Assembly (NCBI GenBank): GCA_050330205.1
Contig: JBHJOA010000060.1
Span: 24,242 to 88,241, forward strand
Reading direction: 5' to 3'
Length of the DNA: 64,000 nt
Source: Pelagibius sp050330205
Lineage (GTDB): Bacteria > Pseudomonadota > Alphaproteobacteria > Kiloniellales > Kiloniellaceae
The notes under the pieces were generated by a model. It was not told where the DNA came from, did not search any database, and saw only the letters and a program-made list of their open reading frames with translations. Made by a program: the position numbers and the translations under genes. Shown piece by piece: positions 52,447 to 61,622 of this stretch (positions within the stretch are counted from its first letter, which is position 1; the number at the start of each line of letters is the position of its first letter).

Positions 52447-53664
52447 GTGAGCGCCGAGGTAAACGGGCAGCGCCGCGCCGCTTGGGGGGGCGAGGGCGCC
52501 AGCCGGGCGGGCCGCGACAGGCGGCCGGCCCAGTCCCTCTATGGCGCGCTCGACCTCGGCACCAACAACTGCCGCCTGCTGGTGGCCCGCCCGGCGGGCG
52601 ACGGCTTCCGGGTGGTCGACGCCTTCTCGCGCATCGTGCGCCTCGGCGAGGGCCTGGCGGCCAGCGGCGAGCTTTCCGCCCCGGCCATGGCGCGCACCAT
52701 CGAGGCCCTCAAGATCTGCTCGCGCAAGCTGCGCCGCCGCGGCGTCACCCGCATCCGCGCCGTGGCCACCGAGGCCTGCCGGCGCGCCACCAACTGCGAG
52801 GACTTCCTCGACGCGGTGCGGCGCTCCACCGGCATCGAACTGGAGATCATCTCCCAGAACGAGGAGGCGGCGCTGGCGATCTGCGGCTGCGCGCCGCTGA
52901 TCGATCCGGCGATCCCCGACATCCTGCTGTTCGACATCGGCGGCGGCAGCACCGAGATCTGCTGGCTGAAGGCGGCGCCGGGCGCCCCGCAGAACGGTGC
53001 CGGGAGCGGCGGCACCCAGAACGGCGGGCGCCAAGCGGTGGAACTCTCGCTGCATGCCTGGCTGTCGGTCCCCGTCGGCGTCATCACCCTGGCGGAAAGC
53101 CACGCGGCCGAGCGTCACGGGGCCCAGCGCCACGGCGGCGAGGACGGTGCGGCGGCCTTCCGCGCCATGGAGGCCGAAACGGCGGCGGCGGTGGCCGGCT
53201 TCGCCGCCCGCGTCGCGTCCGAGGGACCGCTGGTCCGCGGCGCGGTGCAGATGCTCGGCACCTCCGGCACCGTCACCACCCTGGCCGGGGTGCAGATGAA
53301 CCTGCCACGCTACGACCGCGCGGCGGTCGACGGCAGCTACCTGGAGATGGCGGCGGTACACGACCTCTGCGCGCGCATCGCCGCCATGAGCCACGCCGAG
53401 CGCGCCGCCCATCCCTGCATCGGCCCGGAGCGCGCCGACCTGGTGGTGGCCGGCTGCGCCATTCTTTCGGCGCTGGCGCGCCTCTGGCCGGCCGACCGGC
53501 TGCGGGTCGCCGACCGCGGCCTGCGCGAAGGCATGCTCTACGCCATGATCCACGGCGTCAGCGCGCCGGCCGGCCGCTGGCTGCCCGAGCCCGAAACGCG
53601 CCCCGAAGCCGACTCCGATCCCGGCCTCAATCCGGATTCTGCGGCCCTGGCCGCGTCGAGGTAG
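52447..53664 (+). CDS. ppx: Exopolyphosphatase/pppGpp phosphohydrolase family protein
   Basis: A 405-residue Ppx/GppA-family phosphatase. It has the two-lobed actin-like ATPase fold with ALDLGTNNCRLLVA (about 33-46), VRLGEGLAASGEL, AVATEACRRA, DIGGGSTEICWL and LGTSGTVTTLAGV. It would hydrolyse polyphosphate or pppGpp. The start GTG at 52447 leaves a 30-residue polar N-terminus; a later start is possible but no clear one is seen. It lies 5 bases upstream of rlmE, the order usual in alphaproteobacteria. Confidence 0.88.
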   Translation: MSAEVNGQRRAAWGGEGASRAGRDRRPAQSLYGALDLGTNNCRLLVARPAGDGFRVVDAFSRIVRLGEGLAASGELSAPAMARTIEALKICSRKLRRRGVTRIRAVATEACRRATNCEDFLDAVRRSTGIELEIISQNEEAALAICGCAPLIDPAIPDILLFDIGGGSTEICWLKAAPGAPQNGAGSGGTQNGGRQAVELSLHAWLSVPVGVITLAESHAAERHGAQRHGGEDGAAAFRAMEAETAAAVAGFAARVASEGPLVRGAVQMLGTSGTVTTLAGVQMNLPRYDRAAVDGSYLEMAAVHDLCARIAAMSHAERAAHPCIGPERADLVVAGCAILSALARLWPADRLRVADRGLREGMLYAMIHGVSAPAGRWLPEPETRPEADSDPGLNPDSAALAASR

Positions 53665-53669
53665 GCGTC

Positions 53670-54458
53670 TTGGCGAAGTCGGGAGGAGGGCGTGCGGGCG
53701 GCGGCCGTGCCGGAAAGGGCAGGGCGGGTGCCGGCCGCGGCGGCGGCCGCGAAGTTGCGGGACGCAGCCTCAAGGTGCGGGTGAAGACCGCCAAGCGGCG
53801 CAGCGTCTCCTCGGCGCGCTGGCTGGAGCGCCAGCTGAACGATCCCTACGTCGCCGAGGCGCGCAAGCGCGGCTACCGCTCGCGGGCCGCCTTCAAGCTG
53901 GCCCAACTCGACGACCGCTTCCATTTCCTGAAGAACGGCGCCCGGGTGGTCGACCTCGGTTGCGCGCCCGGCGGCTGGACCCAGGTGGTGGTGGAGCGCT
54001 GCGGGCGCAGCGTGCGGGTCGTCGGCATCGATCTCGCCGAGGTGGAGCCGATTCCCGGCGCCGACCTCCTGGTCGGCGACTTCCTCGACGAGGACGCGCC
54101 GGAGCGCCTGAAGACCGCGCTGGGCGGGCCCGCCGACGTGGTGCTGTCGGACATGGCGGCGCATGCTACCGGCCACGCCAAGACCGACCACCTGAAGGTC
54201 ATGGCTTTGGTCGAGGCGGCCCACCTCTTCGCGCGGGAGGTGCTGGCGCCCGGCGGCGCCTTCGTCGCCAAGGTATTGCAGGGCGGCACCGAGCGCGACC
54301 TGCTGGCGGCGCTGAAGCGCGACTTCGCCCGCGTCGCCCACGTCAAGCCGGCGGCCAGCCGTGCCGACTCGGCGGAGATGTACCTCGTCGCCACCGGCTT
54401 TCGCGGCGGTTCCGACGCCGACGACTCCGAAGCGGACGACGCCGGGGCGGCGGGCTAA
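53670..54458 (+). CDS. rlmE: 23S rRNA (uridine 2'-O) methyltransferase RlmE
   Basis: A 262-residue FtsJ/RrmJ-type methyltransferase that methylates the ribose of U2552 (E. coli numbering) in 23S rRNA. A Gly/Arg/Lys-rich N-terminal tail (1-45) precedes the core: RSRAAFKLAQLD, SAM motif VVDLGCAPGGWTQ (92-104), DVVLSDMAAHATG and GGAFVAKVLQG. The TTG start at 53670 is 5 bases after the ppx stop, with GAGGTAGG nearby. A much longer frame extending upstream is only the shadow of ppx. It overlaps the convergent gene by 4 bases. Confidence 0.9.
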   Translation: MAKSGGGRAGGGRAGKGRAGAGRGGGREVAGRSLKVRVKTAKRRSVSSARWLERQLNDPYVAEARKRGYRSRAAFKLAQLDDRFHFLKNGARVVDLGCAPGGWTQVVVERCGRSVRVVGIDLAEVEPIPGADLLVGDFLDEDAPERLKTALGGPADVVLSDMAAHATGHAKTDHLKVMALVEAAHLFAREVLAPGGAFVAKVLQGGTERDLLAALKRDFARVAHVKPAASRADSAEMYLVATGFRGGSDADDSEADDAGAAG

Positions 54459-54904
54459 AGCGCGATCACCCCGCCCAGGTGTCCGGCCAGGTCCTGGTCG
54501 GGAATCTTGGTCAGGTCCTTGGACAGCTCGCCGCCGACCCGGGCGGCGGCTTCCTTGCTGAGGGCCTGGCGCAGGTCGCCCAGTGTCTTGGCCGGGGCGA
54601 CCAGGATCAGCCGGTCGTAGCTCTGCTTCAGGGCGGCGGCGTTGAGCTGTCCCGCCAGTTCCTCGGCGAAGCGCCGCTTCTCCTCGCGGTGGGCGTCGCT
54701 CGGAGGCTCCATGGCGTGGCGGCCGGGGCCGAAGCGGTCGTGGGTGCGGCCCGGCCGGTCGGCATCGATGTCGCGGCTCGGCGGCAGCTCGCGGTGGCGA
54801 TCCTCCGCCGGCAGGTGCGTCAGCCCCTTGCCGGGGCCGCTGTTCTCGAGGATGCGCGCCTGCGCGCCGTCGGCGATGACGATCCAGCTCCGGGTAGGTT
54901 TCAT
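54455..54904 (-). CDS. Host-attachment family protein (PF10116-type)
   Basis: A 149-residue protein of the bacterial host-attachment family. It begins SWIVIADGAQARILENSG, has the polar middle part SRDIDADRPGRTHDRFG, and ends with YDRLILVAPAKTLGDLRQAL, SKDLTKIPD and LAGHL. The start at 54904 has AGGAAA upstream. The name comes from a plant-associated attachment screen, but the protein is widespread and its reaction is unknown. It is convergent with rlmE and divergent from guaB. Confidence 0.83.
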   Translation of the reverse strand: MKPTRSWIVIADGAQARILENSGPGKGLTHLPAEDRHRELPPSRDIDADRPGRTHDRFGPGRHAMEPPSDAHREEKRRFAEELAGQLNAAALKQSYDRLILVAPAKTLGDLRQALSKEAAARVGGELSKDLTKIPDQDLAGHLGGVIAL

Positions 54905-55169
54905 GGCGGTTTCCTGCGGTTTACCGGTGTTCCTGCGTGATGGTCCCGCGCCTGCCTGAGGCACGCCTTGATGCAGATCACGCGCTATGGATGACATGGG
55001 AACCGGGGCCCGGGGTGCCAAGGGGGGCCCGTGGCAGCGGCGGCAAAGGCCCGGCTTTTCGCGGCCGCCAGCCATGCCCGTGGCGCACTTCCGGCCTGCG
55101 CCGCAATCCGCTTGGCATGGCGGGGCCCATGTGTATGATGCGGCGCCAATCACCGCCAAGGGGATCGGC

Positions 55170-56633
55170 ATGCAACTCCGTCAGGCTCTTACTTTCGACG
55201 ACGTCCTTCTCGAGCCGGCGGAATCCGCGGTCCTCCCAAGCCAGACAGACACCCGCACGCGCCTCACCCGCTCCATCGAGCTGGGTATCCCGCTGCTGTC
55301 CTCCGCCATGGACACGGTGACCGAGGGCCGTCTCGCCATCGCCCTCGCCCAAGCCGGCGGCATCGGCGTCATCCACAAGAACCTCGGCATCGACGAACAG
55401 GCCGACGAGGTGCGCCGGGTCAAGAAGTTCGAGAGCGGCATGGTGGTGAACCCCGTCACCATCCACCCGGACGAGCCGCTGGCCAACGCCCTGGCGCTGA
55501 TGGAGCGCCACCGGATCTCCGGCATCCCGGTGGTCGAGCGCAAGACCAAGAAGCTGGTCGGCGTGCTCACCAACCGCGACGTGCGCTTCGCCGAGAATCC
55601 GAAGGAGCCGGTCTCCGCGCTGATGACCCGCGAGCGGCTGATCACCGTCAAGGAAGGCGTCAGCAAGGAAGAGGCGCAGCGCCTGCTGCACCAGCACCGC
55701 ATCGAGAAGCTGCTGGTGGTCGACGACGACTTCGTCTGCATCGGCCTCATCACCGTGAAGGACATGGAAAAGGCGCAGGCCTATCCCAATGCCTGCAAGG
55801 ACGACCAGGGCCGCCTGCGCGCCGCCGCCGCCACCGGCGTCGGCCCGGACGGCCTCGCCCGCGCCGAGGCGCTGCTCGACGCCGGCGCCGACGTCATCGT
55901 GGTCGACACCGCCCACGGCCATTCGCGCGGCGTGATGGCTGCGGTCAGCGAGATCAAGCGGCTCTCCAACGTCGCCCAGGTGATCGCCGGCAACGTCGCC
56001 ACCGCCGAGGGCGCGCGCGCCCTCATCGACGCCGGCGCCGACGCCGTGAAGGTCGGCATCGGCCCGGGCTCGATCTGCACCACCCGCATGGTGGCCGGGG
56101 TCGGCATCCCGCAGCTCACCGCCCTCTTCGACACCGTGGCGGTCTGCAGCAAGCAGGACGTCCCGGTGATCGCCGACGGCGGCGTCAAGTTCTCCGGCGA
56201 TCTCGCCAAGGCGATGGCGGCCGGCGCCAGCTGCGCCATGATCGGCTCGCTGTTCGCCGGCACCGAGGAGAGTCCCGGCGAGGTGTTCCTGTTCCAGGGC
56301 CGTTCCTACAAGTCCTACCGCGGCATGGGCTCGGTCGGCGCCATGGCGCGCGGCTCGGCCGACCGCTACTTCCAGCAGGAAGTCGCCGACAACCTGAAGC
56401 TGGTGCCGGAAGGTGTCGAGGGCCGGGTGCCCTACAAGGGCCCGGTCGGCGCGGTGATCCACCAGCTCATCGGCGGCCTGCGCGCGGCCATGGGCTACAC
56501 CGGCAGCGCCACCATCGCCGAGCTGCAGAAGAACGCGCGCTTCGTCCAGATCACCAATGCGGGCCTCAGGGAGAGCCACGTGCACGACGTCACCGTCACG
56601 CGCGAGGCGCCCAACTACCGCAACGAGATGTGA
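55170..56633 (+). CDS. guaB: IMP dehydrogenase
   Basis: A 487-residue IMP dehydrogenase, the first committed step to GMP (IMP to XMP with NAD+). The N-terminal LTFDDVLLEPAES, two CBS domains (about 95-205), the substrate loop GPGSIC303TTRMVAG with the catalytic Cys, and SYRGMGSVGAM are all present. The start at 55170 has AAGGGGA upstream and gives the normal N-terminus; an upstream extension to 54987 is not supported. guaA lies 2.3 kb downstream, so the two GMP genes are close but separated by rsmB and a GNAT gene. Confidence 0.97.
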   Translation: MQLRQALTFDDVLLEPAESAVLPSQTDTRTRLTRSIELGIPLLSSAMDTVTEGRLAIALAQAGGIGVIHKNLGIDEQADEVRRVKKFESGMVVNPVTIHPDEPLANALALMERHRISGIPVVERKTKKLVGVLTNRDVRFAENPKEPVSALMTRERLITVKEGVSKEEAQRLLHQHRIEKLLVVDDDFVCIGLITVKDMEKAQAYPNACKDDQGRLRAAAATGVGPDGLARAEALLDAGADVIVVDTAHGHSRGVMAAVSEIKRLSNVAQVIAGNVATAEGARALIDAGADAVKVGIGPGSICTTRMVAGVGIPQLTALFDTVAVCSKQDVPVIADGGVKFSGDLAKAMAAGASCAMIGSLFAGTEESPGEVFLFQGRSYKSYRGMGSVGAMARGSADRYFQQEVADNLKLVPEGVEGRVPYKGPVGAVIHQLIGGLRAAMGYTGSATIAELQKNARFVQITNAGLRESHVHDVTVTREAPNYRNEM

Positions 56634-56745
56634 TCGTCCGCCGGCCGCCATTCCCACCGGAATTCACACAGCAATTGCGTCTGCAGCCCGGAGGCCACGG
56701 CATTCACGTATCCCCTCCCGGGAAGACTCGCTGCTGCCAACTCAA

Positions 56746-56884
56746 GGCTGTCGTCCCGGCACTTGATGCCGGGACCCATGGCCCTATCCATTCAATCGCT
56801 GCCCGGAACGAACATAAACGGTATAAGGCATCGCCACGATCTGACGCCAATGGGTCCCGGGGACAAGCCCCGGGACGACAGCCG
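56746..56884. repeat. Pair of inverted palindromic units (REP/BIME-like)
   Basis: Unit 1 (56746-56779) contains GTCCCGGCA-CTTGA-TGCCGGGAC. Unit 2 (56850-56884) contains GTCCCGGGG-ACAAG-CCCCGGGAC and reads as the reverse complement of unit 1, including outer ATGGG and GACAGCC. Each can fold alone, and the two can also pair. They lie between guaB and rsmB. Similar units occur at the right end of the window. Confidence 0.8.
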
Positions 56885-56955
56885 TGTGTGTATCGCCGTT
56901 TCATGGCTGTCTGCGGGGAGTGTGAATTCCGCAGGCCCGAAGCGGAGAGGCAACA

Positions 56956-58302
56956 ATGACGCCGGCGGCGCGCCTGCAGGCGGTCATCGAGATCCTCGAC
57001 GGCATCGCCGCGCGGTCCGGCGAGGGGCCGGCCGAGCTGGTGGTCCCGGCCGAGCTGGTGGTCAACGACTACCTGCGCCAGCGCCGCTACATCGGCTCCA
57101 AGGACCGCAAGGCGGTGACGGCGATGACCTACGACCTGCTGCGCCACCGCGCGCGCATCGCCTGGTGGCTGCAGCGCGGCGAGGGCGCCGCCGACTCGCC
57201 GCGCCAGCAGCTGCTGGCCTACCTGGAGCTCTGCGCCGGAGAAACGCCGGAGACCCTGCATGCCCACTTCGGCGGCGGGCGCTACGCGCCGGCGCCGCTG
57301 AGCGCGGAGGAGGCGGCGCTGGCCGACCGCCTCGACGATGCGGCGCTGCGCCGGGCGGTGCCGCCGGCCTGGGTCGCCCACGAGGTGCCCGAGTGGATCA
57401 TGCCGAAGCTGGAGGCCGCCTTCGGCGCGGCGGCCGCGGCGGAGGCCGAGGCGCTGCTGCGCGAGGCGCCGACCGACCTGCGGGTGAACCTGCTGCTCGG
57501 CACGCGCGGGGCGGCGCAGGCGGCGCTGCTGGAGGAGGGCATCGAGACCGTGCCGACGCCGCTGTCGCCGCGCGGCCTGCGCGTGGCCGGACGGCGGGCG
57601 CTGCGCGCGAGCCTCGCCTACGGCGCCGGGCTGGTGGAGCTGCAGGACGAGGGCTCGCAGCTGGCGGCGCTGCTCTGCGACGCGCGCCCCGGCATGGCGG
57701 TGGCCGACGCCTGCGCCGGCGCCGGCGGCAAGACCCTGGCGCTGGCGGCGGAGATGGGCGGGCGCGGTTGCCTGCTGGCCATGGACGTCGACCAGTCCCG
57801 CCTCGACCGCGGGGCGCTGCGGCTGAAGCGGGCCGGGGCCGGCTTCGTCGAGCGCCGCGCGGTGGACGACATCGCCGCCGACCAGGATCTCCACGGCGCC
57901 TTCGACCGGGTGCTGGTGGATGCCCCCTGCAGCGGCAGCGGCGCCTGGCGCCGCCATCCCGATGCCCGCTGGCGGCTGACCCCGGAGAAGCTGGAAGGCT
58001 ACAAGGCGGCGCAGCAGGGGCTGCTGCGGCGGGCGGCGCTGCTGGTGAAGCCCGGCGGCCGCCTGGTCTACGTCACCTGCTCGCTGCTGCCGGAGGAGAA
58101 TGCGGAGCAGGCCGACGCCTTCCTGGCCGAGACGCCGACCTTCGCCGCGCTGCCGCTGGCCGCGCTGTGGCGCGAGGTGCTGGACTCCGACTATCCCGAT
58201 CCGCAGGGCGAGGGCGGTACGCCGTACCTGACCCTGACGCCGGCCCGCCACGGCACCGACGGCTTCTTTATCGCCGTCTTCGAACGGCGGGCGGCGGCAT
58301 GA
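56956..58302 (+). CDS. rsmB: RsmB-type rRNA (cytosine-C5) methyltransferase
   Basis: A 448-residue RsmB/Sun-family enzyme that methylates a cytosine of 16S rRNA. An N-terminal NusB-like helical domain (about 1-140, with YIGSKDRKAVTAMTYDLLRH) is followed by the methyltransferase domain: SAM motif ADACAGAGGKT, DAPC325SGSG and VTC375SLLPEEN. The two conserved cysteines of this class are present. The ATG follows a GAGAGG site. It overlaps the GNAT gene by 4 bases. The NusB-like domain supports RsmB over RsmF-type relatives. Confidence 0.88.
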   Translation: MTPAARLQAVIEILDGIAARSGEGPAELVVPAELVVNDYLRQRRYIGSKDRKAVTAMTYDLLRHRARIAWWLQRGEGAADSPRQQLLAYLELCAGETPETLHAHFGGGRYAPAPLSAEEAALADRLDDAALRRAVPPAWVAHEVPEWIMPKLEAAFGAAAAAEAEALLREAPTDLRVNLLLGTRGAAQAALLEEGIETVPTPLSPRGLRVAGRRALRASLAYGAGLVELQDEGSQLAALLCDARPGMAVADACAGAGGKTLALAAEMGGRGCLLAMDVDQSRLDRGALRLKRAGAGFVERRAVDDIAADQDLHGAFDRVLVDAPCSGSGAWRRHPDARWRLTPEKLEGYKAAQQGLLRRAALLVKPGGRLVYVTCSLLPEENAEQADAFLAETPTFAALPLAALWREVLDSDYPDPQGEGGTPYLTLTPARHGTDGFFIAVFERRAAA

Positions 58303-58841
58303 GCGATCTCGTGGTCCTGCGCCCGGCGCTGCCGCGCGATGCCGACGCCATCGCCCGCGTGCACGTGGAGACCTGGCAGAGCACCTATGCCGGCCTGGTG
58401 CCCGCCGATTACCTGGCGCGCATGAGCGTGGCGCGCTCGTCGCCGCAGTGGCATCGTGCCGCCGCCCAGGCGGAGAAAGGCAACGACCTGATGGTGGCCG
58501 AGGTCGACGGCGAGGTCGTCGCCTTCGTCTCCTTCGGCCCGAGCCGCACGCCGCAGATGGCCTTCAGCGGCGAGGTCTATGCCCTCTACGTCGGCATCGA
58601 CTGGCAGGGCCAGGGGCTCGGCCGTCGCCTGCTGACCACCGCGCTGGAGGCGCTGCGCAAGGAGGGCCACCGGGGCGCCGTGGTGTGGGTGCTGGCGGCC
58701 AATCCGGCGCGCTTCTTCTACGAGGCCATGGGCGGGCAGCGCGCCGGCGAGCGCGTGGAGAGCTTCGCCGGCACCGAGCTGGAGGAATTGGCCTACGGCT
58801 GGCCGGACCTGGAGTCCGGACCTGGCCGGGCCGGGGAATGA
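58299..58841 (+). CDS. GNAT-family N-acetyltransferase
   Basis: A 180-residue GNAT enzyme. RPALPRDADAIARVHVETWQ at the start, VYALYVGIDWQGQGLGRRLL (acetyl-CoA loop), and VVWVLAANPARFFYEAMGG near the end are typical. It overlaps rsmB (ATGA) and comes 57 bases before guaA. The substrate is unknown. Confidence 0.87.
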   Translation: MSDLVVLRPALPRDADAIARVHVETWQSTYAGLVPADYLARMSVARSSPQWHRAAAQAEKGNDLMVAEVDGEVVAFVSFGPSRTPQMAFSGEVYALYVGIDWQGQGLGRRLLTTALEALRKEGHRGAVVWVLAANPARFFYEAMGGQRAGERVESFAGTELEELAYGWPDLESGPGRAGE

Positions 58842-58898
58842 CGCGATAGCCGGGCGCCTGGTCCGGAAACGAGCAAACGACGGGGACGCAAAGACCGC

Positions 58899-60446
58899 AT
58901 GACCGACCGCATCCTGATTCTCGACTTCGGTTCCCAGGTGACCCAGCTCATCGCCCGGCGGGTGCGCGAGAGCGGCGTCTACTGCGAGATCTTCCCCTTC
59001 AACGCCGAGCCGCGGCGCATCGCCGACTTCGCGCCCAGGGGCATCATCCTCTCCGGCGGGCCGGCCTCGGTGACCGGCAGCGACACCCCGCGCGCCCCGC
59101 AGGTCGTCTTCGAGCTTGGCGTGCCGATCCTCGGCATCTGCTACGGCCAGCAGACCCTCTGCGCCCAGCTCGGCGGCGTGGTCGAGGGCTCCGACCACCA
59201 GGAGTTCGGCAAGGCCTTCGTCGAGATGAAAGGCGACTGCGCGCTCACCGCCGGCGTCTGGGCGCCCGGCGAACGCCACCAGGTGTGGATGAGCCACGGC
59301 GACCGCGTGGTGAAGCTGCCCGACGGCTTCCAGGTCTACGGCACCTCCGAGGGCGCGCCCTTCGCGGTGGTGGCCGACGAGGCGCGCCGCATCTATGCGG
59401 TGCAGTTCCATCCGGAGGTGGCACACACGCCCGACGGCGCGAAGCTGCTGGCCAACTTCACCCACAACGTCTGCGGCTGCGCCGGCGACTGGACCATGGC
59501 CGCCTTCCGCCAGCAGGCGGTGGCGGCGATCCGCGCGCAGGTCGGCAAGTCGCGCGTGATCTGCGGGCTTTCCGGCGGCGTCGACTCCTCGGTGGCCGCG
59601 GTGCTGATCCACGAGGCCATCGGCGAGCAGCTCACCTGCATCTTCGTCGACCACGGCCTCTTGCGCCTCGACGAGGCCGCGCAGGTGGTGGAGGTGTTCC
59701 GCCACCACTACAACATCCCGCTGGTGCACCGCGACGCCAGCGATCTCTTCCTCGGCAAGCTGGAGGGCGTCGACGACCCGGAGCGGAAGCGCAAGATCAT
59801 CGGCGGCACCTTCATCGACGTCTTCGAGGAGGAGGCGGCGAAGATCGGCGGCGCCGACTTCCTGGCCCAGGGCACGCTCTATCCCGACGTCATCGAGTCG
59901 GTGTCCTTCACCGGCGGCCCCAGCGTCACCATCAAGTCGCACCACAACGTCGGCGGCCTGCCCGAGCGCATGAACATGAAGCTGGTCGAGCCGCTGCGCG
60001 AGCTCTTCAAGGACGAGGTGCGCGCCCTCGGCCGCGAGCTCGGCCTGCCGGAGAGCCTGGTCGGCCGCCATCCCTTCCCGGGCCCCGGCCTCGCCATCCG
60101 CATTCCCGGCCCGGTCAGCCGCGACAAGGCCGACATCCTGCGCAAGGCCGACGCCGTCTACCTCGACGCCATCCGCAAGGCCGGCCTCTACGACGCCATC
60201 TGGCAGGCCTTCGCCGTGCTGCTGCCGGTGAAGACCGTCGGCGTCATGGGCGACGCCCGCTCCTACGACTACGTCTGCGCGCTGCGCGCCGTCACCTCCA
60301 CCGACGGCATGACGGCGGAGAGCTATCCCTTCGACCACGACTTCCTGGCCGGCGTCGCCACCCGCCTCATCAACGAGGTGCGCGGCATCAACCGCGTCGT
60401 CTACGACGTCACCTCGAAACCGCCGGGGACGATCGAGTGGGAGTAG
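58899..60446 (+). CDS. guaA: GMP synthase (glutamine-hydrolysing)
   Basis: A 515-residue GMP synthase, XMP to GMP with ATP and glutamine. The amidotransferase part (1-190) has GIC81YGQQ with the nucleophile and QFHPEVAHT; the ATP-pyrophosphatase loop LSGGVDSSV lies at about 224-232. The C-terminal dimerisation domain ends TSKPPGTIEWE, as in all GuaA. The last 25 coding bases and stop are part of a 29-bp repeat found again at 63827, which marks this gene end as an integration site. The gene itself is complete. Confidence 0.97.
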   Translation: MTDRILILDFGSQVTQLIARRVRESGVYCEIFPFNAEPRRIADFAPRGIILSGGPASVTGSDTPRAPQVVFELGVPILGICYGQQTLCAQLGGVVEGSDHQEFGKAFVEMKGDCALTAGVWAPGERHQVWMSHGDRVVKLPDGFQVYGTSEGAPFAVVADEARRIYAVQFHPEVAHTPDGAKLLANFTHNVCGCAGDWTMAAFRQQAVAAIRAQVGKSRVICGLSGGVDSSVAAVLIHEAIGEQLTCIFVDHGLLRLDEAAQVVEVFRHHYNIPLVHRDASDLFLGKLEGVDDPERKRKIIGGTFIDVFEEEAAKIGGADFLAQGTLYPDVIESVSFTGGPSVTIKSHHNVGGLPERMNMKLVEPLRELFKDEVRALGRELGLPESLVGRHPFPGPGLAIRIPGPVSRDKADILRKADAVYLDAIRKAGLYDAIWQAFAVLLPVKTVGVMGDARSYDYVCALRAVTSTDGMTAESYPFDHDFLAGVATRLINEVRGINRVVYDVTSKPPGTIEWE

Positions 60447-60450
60447 GGGG
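60422..60450 (+). repeat. Direct repeat, left copy in the guaA 3' end (att-like)
   Basis: 29 bases, starting GCCGGGGACGATCGAG and ending in AGGGGG, that cover the last codons and stop of guaA. They recur without change at 63827-63855. Confidence 0.9.
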
Positions 60451-60537
60451 TTGCAATCGATTGAGAGTTAGTTGCCTTCACGAGCTCGAGGTCGGTATGC
60501 CAGTTCAGCACGCTATGCTTGGGTTGAGGTGACTGTC

Positions 60538-61470
60538 GTGAAGCCAAAAAACGAACGTCATCACTGGTGGCCACGAGGACTTTCAAAGTTTTGGCAAGAC
60601 GACAGCGGTCATGTCCATTGCGTGTCGTGCGACGGAGAGCTCGTTCGCTCGTTTCCGAAGGAATTCGGTGCGATCCGAAATGCGAACAAGATTACCTATG
60701 CAAAAACACCCACTGTATGGGAAGAATCGTTCGAAGGCACTTTTCAGCTGGCAGACGACAACTTTCCGAATCTTATTACTTGGCTTCAGGGCCTCAATTC
60801 GGAATTGCTCGCAACGAGTGGCCCGTTCTCTAGCCGGCTCACGCCTCTCATCGTCAAGCAGAACATTCAAGTTCTAATGGGAGTGTGCCTTGCCTCTCTT
60901 ATTGCACGGAGTCCAAGCTTTCGAAACCGGGTCCGCCTAACGCTTGAGCGCTACCGCAGTCAGTTTGACCTACCGGATCTCACCGCGGATAAGGATCTAG
61001 TTGCACTCAATGTTCGCCGTGCACAGCACATGTTGGCGGGTACAATGATCAGCGGAGGGAAATTCACTGTGCTGTTGAGTGGTGCCGGTGAGTTTATTTT
61101 TGGAGACGGATTTCTTCACAACGTTTCGTCGGCTACCGACCATCATAGGCCGCGTTGCCTCGTACCGCTAACGCCGGAGATCGCCATCTTCTACACCCGG
61201 CCGATGCGGTACCGTACATATCCAAAAGGCTTCGCCCTCAATCTGACTCCAGAAGAAGTCTCTTTCGTCAATGACACGGTTCAAGTCTACTCCAATCGGT
61301 TTTTGTTCTTTAGAGAGATACATCCCGTTATTGACCCGGTCTTCACCCGCTGCGAGCACATGCAATACAAGTATGAACGGCATTCTTGGATTGATCAGTT
61401 GGAGCAAGCAATGGCAGACACATTCTTCGGTTTCGATGCTGAGTTTGACGCATCCGACGATGGGGTTTAG
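60538..61470 (+). CDS. DUF4238-like protein, candidate defence partner
   Basis: A 310-residue protein starting MKPKNERHHWWPRGLSKFW, which resembles the HxxP-leading start of DUF4238 proteins; a CVSC pair follows at 28-31. The middle (LLATSGPFSSRLTPLIVKQN, LMGVCLASLIARSP) and HHRPRCLVPLTPEIAIFYTR are also compatible. The GTG at 60538, with GAGGTGA 6 bases upstream, was chosen; an earlier frame to 60472 overlaps the repeat region. The codons are much less GC-biased than in guaA. It lies 153 bases before the SIR2-like gene on the same strand. The function is unknown; a role in phage defence is inferred from context. Confidence 0.6.
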   Translation: MKPKNERHHWWPRGLSKFWQDDSGHVHCVSCDGELVRSFPKEFGAIRNANKITYAKTPTVWEESFEGTFQLADDNFPNLITWLQGLNSELLATSGPFSSRLTPLIVKQNIQVLMGVCLASLIARSPSFRNRVRLTLERYRSQFDLPDLTADKDLVALNVRRAQHMLAGTMISGGKFTVLLSGAGEFIFGDGFLHNVSSATDHHRPRCLVPLTPEIAIFYTRPMRYRTYPKGFALNLTPEEVSFVNDTVQVYSNRFLFFREIHPVIDPVFTRCEHMQYKYERHSWIDQLEQAMADTFFGFDAEFDASDDGV

Positions 61471-61579
61471 TTTTTCCACTTTCACGCCACGCGACAACTC
61501 TAGGGTGTCGTTTCTCTCCAAGGAGTTTCTGGCCAACGCTGTAGAACTGGTGCGCGCTGCCTTGCCTCAAAGCCGCTGA
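61460..61579 (+). CDS. Possible 39-aa ORF overlapping the DUF4238-like gene end
   Basis: The ATG at 61460 overlaps the last codons of the DUF4238-like gene, and the frame encodes 39 residues: MGFSFSTFTPRDNSRVSF, then LSKEFLANAVELVRAALPQS. It would be translationally coupled. It could also be the C-terminal part of the DUF4238-like protein after a frame change. There is no independent ribosome site. Confidence 0.25.
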   Translation: MGFSFSTFTPRDNSRVSFLSKEFLANAVELVRAALPQSR

Positions 61580-61622
61580 GGATCTTCGGTTGGACGTGAA
61601 GGGGTGTGGCTAAGGATAGAAC

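Noticed and set aside
54978..56657. Minus-strand 559-codon frame opposite guaB
   Set aside because: Antisense shadow of a clear IMP dehydrogenase.
58191..60338. Minus-strand 715-codon frame opposite guaA, the GNAT gene and rsmB
   Set aside because: It spans three well-recognised genes on the other strand; the translation has no recognisable domain.
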